Source: an uncultured Selenomonadales bacterium
Lineage (GTDB): Bacteria; Bacillota_C; Negativicutes; Selenomonadales; Selenomonadaceae
DNA length: 9,525 bases
NCBI GenBank assembly: GCA_937916025.1
Contig: CALGGX010000015.1
Coordinates: 1-9,525, forward strand
Direction: 5' to 3'
The translations under genes and the position numbers were made by a program. This document shows positions 1 to 6,386 of the stretch, one piece after another (positions within the stretch are counted from its first letter, which is position 1; every line of letters begins with the position of its first letter). The notes beneath the pieces are model-generated. The model was given only the letters and a program-made list of their open reading frames with translations. It did not search any database and had not been told where the DNA came from.

Positions 1-54
1 TCTGTGACCTCCTCGATGTCAACGAGGCACTCTAACCATCTGAGCTACAACCCC
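1..54 (-). tRNA. tRNA-Val (GAC), 3' part missing at window edge
   Basis: Read on the minus strand, the segment begins with acceptor strand GGGGTTG (54 to 48), then TA and a D-arm GCTC...GAGT. The anticodon stem CCTCG/CGAGG (23-27 with 11-15) encloses the loop TTGACAT, whose anticodon GAC (18-20) specifies valine. A five-base variable region AGGTC follows, and the T-stem starts just as the window ends. About 20 bases (rest of the T-arm, acceptor 3' strand and any CCA) lie beyond position 1. A promoter-like pair of boxes sits upstream at 103-131. Confidence 0.92.
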
Positions 55-77
55 ACATTATTCATTGCCTCTGAACG

Positions 78-100
78 GCAAGCAGTTTCAACTGCCTTGC
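78..100. repeat. Small inverted repeat in the tRNA leader
   Basis: On the minus strand GCAAG-g-CAGT pairs with ACTG-CTTGC around a TGAA loop, a nine-base-pair stem with one bulged G. It overlaps the predicted tRNA transcription start. No T-tract follows on either strand, so it does not look like a terminator. It could be a processing structure, an operator or chance. Confidence 0.4.
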
Positions 101-102
101 GC

Positions 103-131
103 ATGTTACATCAAAAGTTTACGCGTGTCAA
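103..131 (-). promoter_or_regulatory. Sigma-70-type promoter for the tRNA-Val gene
   Basis: On the minus strand a perfect -35 box TTGACA (131-126) is followed after exactly 17 bases by TAACAT (108-103), a four-of-six match to the -10 consensus. Transcription would start near 96, giving a leader of roughly 40 bases before the tRNA 5' end at 54. Box quality, spacing and position support this assignment; there is no experimental evidence in the sequence. Confidence 0.65.
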
Positions 132-157
132 GTAAAAATTTTTTTTCGAGCCGATCG

Positions 158-198
158 AAATTCGTCGCGCAGAATTTTTGAAGGCGACGTAATTTTTC
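158..198 (+). promoter_or_regulatory. Hairpin in the leader of the partner-switching operon
   Basis: AAATTCGTCGC (158-168) pairs with GCGACG-t-AATTT (184-195), an 11-base-pair stem with one bulged T and a 15-base loop. The second arm runs into a short T stretch (193-197). It lies about 70 bases upstream of the first operon gene. It might act as a weak terminator or attenuator, or be an inverted-repeat operator. I could not find a convincing -35/-10 pair for this operon, so whether the hairpin is even transcribed is unknown. Confidence 0.35.
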
Positions 199-268
199 AA
201 TCGATGAAGGAATAATCACCCGCATGAAGAATTTTATTGCCGGAAATTGAAATTGCATGAGGTGAATC

Positions 269-688
269 ATGATCGAAGAATTGGAACTTGATGCCACACT
301 TGAAAATCTCGATCGCGTTAATGAATTCGTCGAGCAACTTCTCGAGGACTCGGATTATCCGCCCGAGGAGAAGATCGGATTGGACGTTGCAATCGAGGAG
401 ATTTTTGTCAACATTGCCGATTATGCTTACGCGCCGCACGTCGGCAAAGTAAAAATTACGGGCGAAATCGAGCGCGATCAATTAAGCATCACGCTGAAGT
501 TTATCGACGAAGGCAAGCCGTTCAATCCGCTCGAAAAAGCCGATCCCGATCTCGATCTGCCGATTGAAGAGCGTCCGATTGGCGGCTTGGGCATTTTCCT
601 CGTCAAAGACAGCGTCGACGAGATCAATTACGAGTACATTGACGGCAAAAATGTTTTGACCATCCGAAAAAAATTGTTGAAGGAGTGA
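269..688 (+). CDS. Anti-sigma factor kinase, RsbW/SpoIIAB-type GHKL ATPase
   Basis: This 139-residue cytoplasmic protein is a stand-alone HATPase_c domain of the partner-switching type. The N-box is E44-E-I-F-V-N48, with its Mg/ATP-binding Glu and Asn. The G1 box is D80-E-G-K-P-F-N-P (DxGxxFxP-like), and the glycine-rich ATP lid is G105-G-L-G-I-F-L-V-K113. Members of this family bind a sigma factor or another client and phosphorylate a serine on a partner STAS protein; that STAS partner is encoded two genes downstream. The start ATG is preceded by GAGG (259-262) at a normal distance. The gene is followed after 10 bases by the condensation/Crp-like fusion, inside the same apparent operon. Length and motifs fit RsbW-like proteins well. 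The true client is not visible because no sigma factor gene is present in the window. Confidence 0.88.
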   Translation: MIEELELDATLENLDRVNEFVEQLLEDSDYPPEEKIGLDVAIEEIFVNIADYAYAPHVGKVKITGEIERDQLSITLKFIDEGKPFNPLEKADPDLDLPIEERPIGGLGIFLVKDSVDEINYEYIDGKNVLTIRKKLLKE

Positions 689-698
689 GCCTGCGGCG

Positions 699-2552
699 AT
701 GGAAAATATTTTATCCGACAAAGCGACGCTCGATCAAATCAACGGAATGATTAAAACGTTTCGGTTCAATGAAGCGTACGGCACGCATGTCTCCCCGAGA
801 AAAAATGTCGGCTTCGGCAAAATTTCTTTCATTCGCGAGTTGTCGGAGCGCGAAAAGGCGGTGCTCGCTTCAGAGCTGATGACGCAGATGCTTTACAAAG
901 TCAATTGCGAGTTCAACACGTTTAAATTCAATCTCGCGGTGAGTCGCTTGGTTGCCGACAATGAAGCCATGCGGACGAATTTTTTTGAATTGGAAAATAA
1001 AACCGTCGCCGTGATTTTCGAGCAACGCAATCAATTGCCGGAGATTATATATCAGAATGTGCAAAACGTCGGTGAAGACGAGCTTGACGGTTCCATTCGG
1101 CGATTGATGGAAGCCGATCGACGTTGCGGATTTGATCTTCACGAAGGTTGTTTGATCCGGTTCATCGTCCTGCATACCGCAAAAACCGAATACGCCGTCC
1201 TCGTCACCATGTCACAGGTGCTCGTCGATACATTCGACATTGAAAAGTTTTTTTGCGAAGCACTTGGAATTGCTCCGAATGATGACGGCAAAAGTCGACA
1301 GATTTCATACTCGCAAGCACTGTTCAAGCAACCGCAGATCGAAGCGTCAATGCGCGAGTACTGGGCGAAAATGTTATCCGCTCTGCCGCAAACCCAACTC
1401 CTGCCGTACATGAAAAATGTCGGCATAATCAAACGCCAACACACATATCGGGCGTCGGTACCCGCCGATATCATGTCGGAAATGCGCGAGCGCGCGCAAT
1501 CAAACAAACTCATGCTGATGACAATTTTGCAGACGGCGTGGGGCTTGATGTTGCAACAATTCAACGCGAGCAACGACGCGGCGTTCTGCACTCTGGCACC
1601 GTCGAAAGAGTCCGAAGCGGCAATGACGCTGAACACAATTCCCGTCCGCCTGAAAATCGTCGATGACTTGACGATTCGGCAATTGATCGGCATGCAATTT
1701 CAACAGTTGCTCGTCTCGAAAAAATACAGTCGATTTGATTGGGCGGCGTTGAAAGAGATCGTCGACAAGCCGGAGATTTTCAACCATTTTCTGAACTTCA
1801 CCGACTTCATGTCTGAAGAACGGCAGTTTTCAAAAACGAAAAATACCGCGTCGATCGAGCTCGTCTCGCAAAATTCTTGGAATACGAAAGACGATCGGCT
1901 CGGCATTTATTTCGGCTTCGACAATGATGAAGTTTCTATTCAATTGCGGTATGATCGCAAACGCAGCGGCGAAAACAATGCGATTTTGTTGATCAAACGA
2001 TATCTCCTGACATTGCAACAGCTGATGACGGATTGGGCATTGACGGTTTCGGAGTTCAAAGAACGGTTGACGACGCGACTCGAAGCGGAAGCGTCGAAAA
2101 CGTCTCTCGAAGACGACGACTCGAGACTTCAGCATTTCATTTCAAAGACGAAACTGTTGCAGGGCATCAACGTCGGCACGATCCAATCGTTCATGCGAGT
2201 CGCGCGGCTTGACACGCGTTTTGAAGGCGACAGGATTTCGGGCGATGAGCTCGAAGAAAATCTCGTGTTCGCGGCGGACGGAATTCTCGCGCGCAGCATT
2301 GACACCGGCGACGGTTGGTACAACATGCTTGACATGGTCATGGCGGGAATGCCGATCAACGAGACAATTCTGCTTGACGAGCGGCGGTGCAAAGTCTCTG
2401 CGGAAGTGATCGGCAGTCAGGCGGTGCTGTTGCTCGTTCCGATTGACGAGATGAAAAACATTTTGAAGGTGACTCCCGAGCTGTGGCAAAATGTGGCAAT
2501 GCATGCGCTCGGCGAAATGGAAAACTTCCAAAGCATCTGGGTGCAATCATAA
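699..2552 (+). CDS. Degenerate condensation domain fused to a Crp-like (cNMP-binding fold) domain
   Basis: This 617-residue protein has no signal peptide or membrane segment. Residues about 20-460 resemble an NRPS condensation domain: a typical EYW at 220-222, an NTIPVR block at 312-317 matching the C5 region, and an overall length typical of one domain. The catalytic HHxxxDG motif is replaced by S-Q-V-L-V-D-T at 172-178, so both histidines and the glycine are missing and peptide-bond formation is unlikely. There are no adenylation or carrier domains. Residues about 486-610 look like a Crp/Fnr effector domain: an L-L-x-G-I start, a beta-roll region ending in an E555-T-I-L-L-D stretch at the position of the phosphate-binding cassette, and a terminal helix. 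The canonical cassette Arg-Ser/Thr-Ala is not clear and no HTH follows. The gene sits between the anti-sigma kinase and the STAS protein. AAGGAG (680-685) overlaps the end of the upstream gene. A scaffold, sensor or kinase client is inferred; function is unknown. Confidence 0.72.
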   Translation: MENILSDKATLDQINGMIKTFRFNEAYGTHVSPRKNVGFGKISFIRELSEREKAVLASELMTQMLYKVNCEFNTFKFNLAVSRLVADNEAMRTNFFELENKTVAVIFEQRNQLPEIIYQNVQNVGEDELDGSIRRLMEADRRCGFDLHEGCLIRFIVLHTAKTEYAVLVTMSQVLVDTFDIEKFFCEALGIAPNDDGKSRQISYSQALFKQPQIEASMREYWAKMLSALPQTQLLPYMKNVGIIKRQHTYRASVPADIMSEMRERAQSNKLMLMTILQTAWGLMLQQFNASNDAAFCTLAPSKESEAAMTLNTIPVRLKIVDDLTIRQLIGMQFQQLLVSKKYSRFDWAALKEIVDKPEIFNHFLNFTDFMSEERQFSKTKNTASIELVSQNSWNTKDDRLGIYFGFDNDEVSIQLRYDRKRSGENNAILLIKRYLLTLQQLMTDWALTVSEFKERLTTRLEAEASKTSLEDDDSRLQHFISKTKLLQGINVGTIQSFMRVARLDTRFEGDRISGDELEENLVFAADGILARSIDTGDGWYNMLDMVMAGMPINETILLDERRCKVSAEVIGSQAVLLLVPIDEMKNILKVTPELWQNVAMHALGEMENFQSIWVQS

Positions 2553-2556
2553 AAGC

Positions 2557-2588
2557 AATGCGTAATTATTAATTCGTAATGCGTAATT
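2557..2588. repeat. Direct repeat AATGCGTAATT, two copies with 21-base period
   Basis: The 54-base gap between the fusion gene and the STAS gene contains AATGCGTAATT twice (2557-2567 and 2578-2588), separated by an AT-rich ATTAATTCGT stretch. Runs of this GCGTAATT/AATTACGC type are dispersed intergenic repeats in various bacteria, but I cannot test here whether this genome carries more copies. The second copy ends just ahead of the ribosome-binding site GAGGAA (2595-2600) of the next gene. Confidence 0.6.
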
Positions 2589-2606
2589 GGAAATGAGGAA
2601 TTTGTA

Positions 2607-2906
2607 ATGGAAATTAAAAAGCAGGCAGATGGTACGACATTGACGATCAAATTGATCGGACGGCTCGACGCGGTCGCCGCGCGCGGACTCGACAAAGAAA
2701 TCGGCACCGCGCTCAACGGCGTCAAGGAATTGATCTTCGATCTCGAGGAACTCTCGTACGTCGCTTCCGCCGGACTTCGCGTTCTCTTCGTCGCGCAGAA
2801 GAAGATGAACAAGCAGGGCTCGATGAAATTCCTGCACGTGCGCCCCGAAGTCAAACAGATTTTTGAAGTCACGCGCTTTATCGACTTCTTCACCATCGAA
2901 AGCTGA
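2607..2906 (+). CDS. STAS-domain anti-sigma factor antagonist (RsbV/SpoIIAA-like)
   Basis: This 99-residue single STAS domain has the family pattern: an early beta-strand with G18-R-L-D-A, then the D45-L-E-E-L-S-Y-V-A-S-A-G-L-R block that carries the phospho-acceptor loop. Ser54 in ASAGLR is the only serine or threonine in that loop and is the likely phosphorylation site. In partner switching the RsbW-like kinase phosphorylates it and the PP2C phosphatase reverses this; only the unphosphorylated form binds the kinase. Both partners are encoded in the same operon. Its stop TGA is immediately followed by the ATG of the phosphatase gene (TGA-ATG), indicating translational coupling. GAGGAA six bases upstream of the ATG supports the start. 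The low-similarity end (residues 85-99) is normal for the family. Confidence 0.9.
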   Translation: MEIKKQADGTTLTIKLIGRLDAVAARGLDKEIGTALNGVKELIFDLEELSYVASAGLRVLFVAQKKMNKQGSMKFLHVRPEVKQIFEVTRFIDFFTIES

Positions 2907-5105
2907 ATGAACACGCAGATTAAAACATTGTTTGAAATTCTCACGGGACGCGGCAGAGTTGACATTCGTCGGCGCGTGTTGCGTCTCGTTCTTTTCGGCT
3001 GTCTTTTGACGTTCGGAATGATAAGCGTGATCTCGTTGTTCGGGATGATCGCGACGTGGAATACGATCAACGAGCGCGGTTCGGAGCTGAGCAATTCGAC
3101 AGCAGATCGCGCCGAGAATTTCACCGAGGAACAATCGAAACGACATATGCTCGACGTTGCCGTCAACAAGTCGCGGCTGATTAAATTCGAGCTCGAAAAC
3201 ATCAGTCGCGATACGAAACTGATCGCGGCGGAGATGTATCGCATTTTCCGAAAGCCGCAGGATTATCCTCCGCGCGTTTTACCCGATCCGCGAGAGCAGA
3301 CGATCCGCGCGGGAGAAGTATATGCTTACAAAAGTCCGGAGCTTCGGCAAAATCTTACCGCCGAGTTGCAAGCCGAGCTCAATCTCTCCTCGAACATCGC
3401 GAATTACTTGAAAAGCGTCGTTGACTTGCATTACACCGGATTGCAGACGTCGATGTATGTCAGTTCCAAGCACGGCTGGCACATTTGCGTCGACTCATTC
3501 CGCGCGGAGCGTCCGATCGTAATTTTTTCCGACGACTTTCTCGAGAATTACGATCCGCGCGTCCGCCCGTGGTACAATGCGGCGTCGAATGTCGACGGTT
3601 GCATCTTCACTGATTTTTATATCGGGATGGACGGCTATCCGCTGATCACATGCGCCGCTTCGTATTACGACACCGAGGGTTTTGCGGGCGTCGTCGGGCT
3701 CGACTCAAGTCTCGGCTCGCTTTATCGGCAAGTCGTCGATCAATCGGCGGACGGTTCCGATATGAATTTCGTCATCGACAAGAGCGGCGTCGTGCTCATG
3801 TCTTCGCAGAACGAGGGTACGCTCGCTCCCAATCAAAAACTCGGAACGACGGATACAAATCTCCTCATGGCGATTGAAAAAATGACGGCGGGCGAGAGCG
3901 GCGTCGAAGACGTCACGATCGACGGCAAGGATTATTTCTTGGCGTTTGCGCCGGTGCAGATCGCCGATTGGAGTTTCGGTACGTTGCTCGACAAGCGCGA
4001 GGTGCTCGCGCCGGCGGCGGAAGCGCGCGGCAATATCCTGTTGCAGATGGACGAATTCAAACAGAGTCTCGGCAATGTATTTGTGATCAGCCTCATCGTA
4101 TCGATCATATTGCTGACGGTTTTGATGCGCGAGTTGATAAAGATTGGCGTTAAAATGGCGGATCGGTTTGTCGAGCCGATACATCAACTCTCGGACGGCG
4201 TGCGCGACATTGCGAGCGGCGATTTCGGCAAGACGCTCGACATTCACACCGGCGACGAGATCGAACATTTGTCGATCTGTTTCAATGCGATGACGAACGA
4301 ACTGAAGACTTACACCGAGAATTTGAAGGCGGTGACGGCGGAGAAGGAGCGAGTTGCAACCGAGCTTGACGTGGCGACCGAAATTCAATCCGGCATGCTC
4401 CCGCACGACTTCGATTTCGATCGATCGGATTTTGAAATTTATGCGACGATGAATGCGGCGAAAGAAGTCGGCGGCGATTTCTACGACTTCTATCTGCTCG
4501 ACGACGATCGATTGATGATCACGATTGCGGACGTGAGCGGCAAGGGCATTGCGGCGGCGTTGTTCATGGTGATCTCGAAGACGATCCTGAAAAACTTCGC
4601 GATGACGTTGAAGAGTGCGGACGATCTCGGAGCAATGGTAGCTTGCGCCAATCAACAACTCTGTCAAAACAACGACGCGATGATGTTTGCGACGGCGTTT
4701 GTCGGTCTGCTCGATCTGAAGACGGGCAAATTTACGTACGTCAACGGCGGGCATAATCCGCCGATGATCTATTCCGCGCGGAAGGATCAATGGCGATATC
4801 TCGAGACGGTCGAACGCAATTACGCGCTCGGCTTGATGGACGATGCGGATTACGCGCAAGAGACGATCGATCTCGAGGACGGCGACGTGATTTATTTGTA
4901 CACGGACGGCTTGACGGAGGCATTGAACGAGCGCGAGGAGTTATACGGCGACGATCGGCTCGAGCAGTGTTTGAATCGAGTGAATGTCAAAAACCTGAGC
5001 GTCGAAGAAGTGCTCGAAGAAGTGCGTCGTTCGCTCGATGAATATGTCGGCAATGCGGCGCAATCGGACGATATCACGATGCTCGCCGTGCGGCTCGGCA
5101 ATTGA
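2907..5105 (+). CDS. Membrane Cache-HAMP-SpoIIE (PP2C-type) serine phosphatase
   Basis: This 732-residue protein has a cytoplasmic N-terminus with an Arg-rich stretch and a first membrane helix at about 25-50. An extracytoplasmic double-Cache sensor (about 55-385) includes the typical DPRVRPWY near 216. A second helix (about 389-410), a HAMP domain (about 411-465), a short coiled coil (to about 500) and a C-terminal SpoIIE phosphatase domain (about 500-730) follow. The four metal-coordinating acidic motifs are all present: EVGGD524F, IAD542VSGKG, YTD667G and SD721D722IT. The enzyme should be active and should dephosphorylate the STAS partner encoded directly upstream, with activity set by a small ligand bound outside the membrane. 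The layout is RsbP/RsbU-like in role, with a chemoreceptor-type input. The start ATG abuts the STAS stop codon. A larC start follows 14 bases after the stop. Confidence 0.92.
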   Translation: MNTQIKTLFEILTGRGRVDIRRRVLRLVLFGCLLTFGMISVISLFGMIATWNTINERGSELSNSTADRAENFTEEQSKRHMLDVAVNKSRLIKFELENISRDTKLIAAEMYRIFRKPQDYPPRVLPDPREQTIRAGEVYAYKSPELRQNLTAELQAELNLSSNIANYLKSVVDLHYTGLQTSMYVSSKHGWHICVDSFRAERPIVIFSDDFLENYDPRVRPWYNAASNVDGCIFTDFYIGMDGYPLITCAASYYDTEGFAGVVGLDSSLGSLYRQVVDQSADGSDMNFVIDKSGVVLMSSQNEGTLAPNQKLGTTDTNLLMAIEKMTAGESGVEDVTIDGKDYFLAFAPVQIADWSFGTLLDKREVLAPAAEARGNILLQMDEFKQSLGNVFVISLIVSIILLTVLMRELIKIGVKMADRFVEPIHQLSDGVRDIASGDFGKTLDIHTGDEIEHLSICFNAMTNELKTYTENLKAVTAEKERVATELDVATEIQSGMLPHDFDFDRSDFEIYATMNAAKEVGGDFYDFYLLDDDRLMITIADVSGKGIAAALFMVISKTILKNFAMTLKSADDLGAMVACANQQLCQNNDAMMFATAFVGLLDLKTGKFTYVNGGHNPPMIYSARKDQWRYLETVERNYALGLMDDADYAQETIDLEDGDVIYLYTDGLTEALNEREELYGDDRLEQCLNRVNVKNLSVEEVLEEVRRSLDEYVGNAAQSDDITMLAVRLGN

Positions 5106-5119
5106 AAGGAAGATTATGT

Positions 5120-5413
5120 ATGAATGCAATGTATCTCGACTGCTTTTCCGGAATAAGCGGCAACGTGTTTCTCGGCGCGTGCCTGCAACTCGGAGTGCCT
5201 GCCGCGCATCTGGCGTCCGAATTGCAAAAGCTCGCGTTTGACGCCGAGTATTCGCTCGAGATCAGTGACGTGTCGAAGAACGGAATCGCCGCCGTGCACG
5301 TCGACGTGATTGATCACGAGCATCATCACCATGATCATGATCACGACGAGCATCATGAACATCACGAGCATCACGTGAAAGAAACACCGCCCCCGCATCA
5401 TTGGGGAAGATGA
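5120..5413 (+). pseudogene. larC: larC 5' fragment (nickel-pincer cofactor biosynthesis), truncated
   Basis: The 97-codon frame begins M-N-A-M-Y-L-D-C-F-S-G-I-S-G-N, the characteristic N-terminus of LarC. LarC is the CTP-dependent enzyme that inserts nickel into the lactate-racemase pincer cofactor. A KNGIAAVHVDV strand and the His-rich linker (residues 65-85) follow as expected. Full-length LarC has about 400 residues, but this frame ends HHWGR-stop just after the linker. The start is ATG 5120, with AAAGGA at 5105-5110 overlapping the phosphatase stop. Codon use matches the genes on the left; the bases after about 5,410 do not. The gene is therefore broken by insertion, deletion or misassembly at this point. 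The larC1/larC2 frameshift known in lactobacilli lies much further into the protein and does not explain it. The fragment is unlikely to be functional. Confidence 0.8.
5312..5374 (+). repeat. His-codon-rich low-complexity tract
   Basis: CAT/CAC codons interspersed with GAT, GAC and GAG encode residues 65-85 of the larC fragment. Such a nickel-binding His/Asp/Glu tract is normal for LarC. At DNA level it is a degenerate CAT-GAT repeat, the type of sequence that can promote slippage or mislead an assembler. The composition break lies within about 40 bases downstream. Confidence 0.85.
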
Positions 5414-5445
5414 TAGAAATTTTACGGAAGGAGTTTTTTTGCAGC

Positions 5446-5706
5446 ATGAAGAAACAGTTAATTGCAGGTCTAGTTATCGCAGGTGTAATGTGTGCATCAG
5501 GTGCAGCAATGTCCGCAAGCACAACGAAGTCAACGGCAAAGAAACAGCCCGCTAATGGCCGCCCGCCTATGATGTTGAGCGGAGACCGTCCGCCCCTCCC
5601 GCCTGATGGGAAAATGCCTAAGATGAGCGGAGACAAAAGACCGCCTATGCCCCCTCGTTCAGGAGACAAAAGGCCACCGATGAAACCTAAATCAAGCAGT
5701 AAATAA
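5446..5706 (+). CDS. Small secreted Pro/Arg/Lys-rich protein
   Basis: This 86-residue protein is not assigned to a known family. Residues 1-24 are a clear Sec signal peptide (K2-K3, hydrophobic core, A-M-S-A cleavage site). The mature part of about 60 residues is basic and low-complexity, with three imperfect copies of SGD-(K)-RPP-x-xP at about 45-53, 61-70 and 72-81. No cysteine is left after cleavage. The start is ATG 5446 with a strong GGAAGGAG (5426-5433); an earlier in-frame ATG at 5401 would bury the signal peptide and lacks a ribosome-binding site. It lies 20 bases upstream of the next secreted protein and is probably co-transcribed with it. Codon use matches the right half of the window. 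A periplasmic or surface location is inferred; function is unknown. Confidence 0.7.
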   Translation: MKKQLIAGLVIAGVMCASGAAMSASTTKSTAKKQPANGRPPMMLSGDRPPLPPDGKMPKMSGDKRPPMPPRSGDKRPPMKPKSSSK

Positions 5707-5726
5707 CGTAAGGAGGAAATACAATC

Positions 5727-6323
5727 ATGAAGAAAGTAATCGCAGTAATAGCAGTTATAGCAGTAGTGTGTGTTGCAGGAGCAGCATTTGCTCAGGGTCA
5801 GCAGAAACTCCGCATTGACCCAAAGCAGCAGGCACAGCGTCAGGACTTCCAGAGACCCCAGCCCGGAAATTTCGGAGACTGTCCATGTGAAGCAGGCAAA
5901 GCACCCAAAGGCATAAAGTGGCAGCCCTCACCGTTCGAAGGCAGACATGATGAAGAGAGAGGCAAAGATTGCGGACGCGGACATGATGACATGCTATTTA
6001 CTCCGGATATGCCCCCACAGATACGCGCTGTTGCGGCAGATCTCGCTAAATTGCACGTAGACCTTGAGGAAGCATTGACCAGCAGGCCGCTGAACAAAAT
6101 GAAGGCTCTTGACGTTCACGCAAAGATAATGAAACTTGAGCAGGAAATAGAGGCTTGGAGGGTCGCACAGAAACTTGACCGCATGGAGGCAATGCAGAAG
6201 CAGATAGAACTCAACAGGAAAATACCGCCTGCACCGAAGAAAGCTCCTAAGCCTGAACCGAAGCCTGAACCTAAGCCCGAACCTAAGGCAGAGATTGAAG
6301 CTGAAATGTCAGTAAAAGAGTAA
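5727..6323 (+). CDS. Secreted protein with Spy/ZraP-like helical middle and PEPK-repeat tail
   Basis: This 198-residue protein starts with a Sec signal peptide (1-22, cleaving after A-A-F-A). A Gln-rich segment (23-45) and a region with three cysteines (C52, C54, C82) and many charged and His residues (70-88) follow. Residues about 93-165 form an amphipathic helical region beginning M-P-P-Q-I-R and containing K-A-L-D-V-H-A-K and W-R. Residues 168-188 are a Pro/Glu/Lys tail of PEPK repeats. The helical part recalls the periplasmic Spy/CpxP/ZraP-type metal-stress proteins, especially the PLNKMKALDVHAKI turn. The LTxxQ signature is not evident, so the match is tentative. AAGGAGG (5710-5716) ten bases before the ATG gives a strong start. 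It forms an operon with the preceding small secreted protein and ends at the terminator at 6353. Confidence 0.75.
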   Translation: MKKVIAVIAVIAVVCVAGAAFAQGQQKLRIDPKQQAQRQDFQRPQPGNFGDCPCEAGKAPKGIKWQPSPFEGRHDEERGKDCGRGHDDMLFTPDMPPQIRAVAADLAKLHVDLEEALTSRPLNKMKALDVHAKIMKLEQEIEAWRVAQKLDRMEAMQKQIELNRKIPPAPKKAPKPEPKPEPKPEPKAEIEAEMSVKE

Positions 6324-6352
6324 CACATAGCACGAGAACACAAAACAACGAA

Positions 6353-6386
6353 AGCCCCCGGCTCAAAGCTGGGGGTTAATTTTTTG
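6353..6386 (+). terminator. Rho-independent terminator, probably bidirectional
   Basis: AGCCCCCGGCT (6353-6363) pairs fully with AGCTGGGGGTT (6367-6377) through 11 pairs including two G-T wobbles, around a three-base loop. On the plus strand it is followed by a T-rich run (6376-6386), terminating the two secreted-protein genes. On the minus strand the arm is followed by TTTCGTTGTTTTG, so it can also stop the convergent protease transcript. The protease stop codon (6376-6378) lies within the hairpin edge and T-tract, so one element serves both genes. Confidence 0.85.

Noticed and set aside
78..100. Inverted repeat as a terminator for the tRNA or the operon
   Set aside because: No T-tract follows on either strand, and it lies at the predicted tRNA transcription start.
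2417..3244. 275-codon minus-strand open frame
   Set aside because: It spans three real plus-strand genes and an intergenic repeat; its Ser/Arg/Ile-rich product has no motif.
3705..4859. 384-codon open frame on the minus strand
   Set aside because: It lies entirely opposite the SpoIIE/Cache phosphatase, has an Arg/His/Ile-heavy composition with no recognisable domain, and arises from the codon bias of the real gene.
5120..5413. Programmed frameshift between larC1 and larC2
   Set aside because: The known frameshift is far into LarC; here none of the three downstream frames shows LarC continuation, and codon style changes instead.
5401..5445. Upstream ATG 5401 as start of the 86-residue secreted protein
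   Set aside because: It would place 15 residues ahead of a perfect signal peptide and lacks a ribosome-binding site, whereas ATG 5446 has GGAAGGAG.
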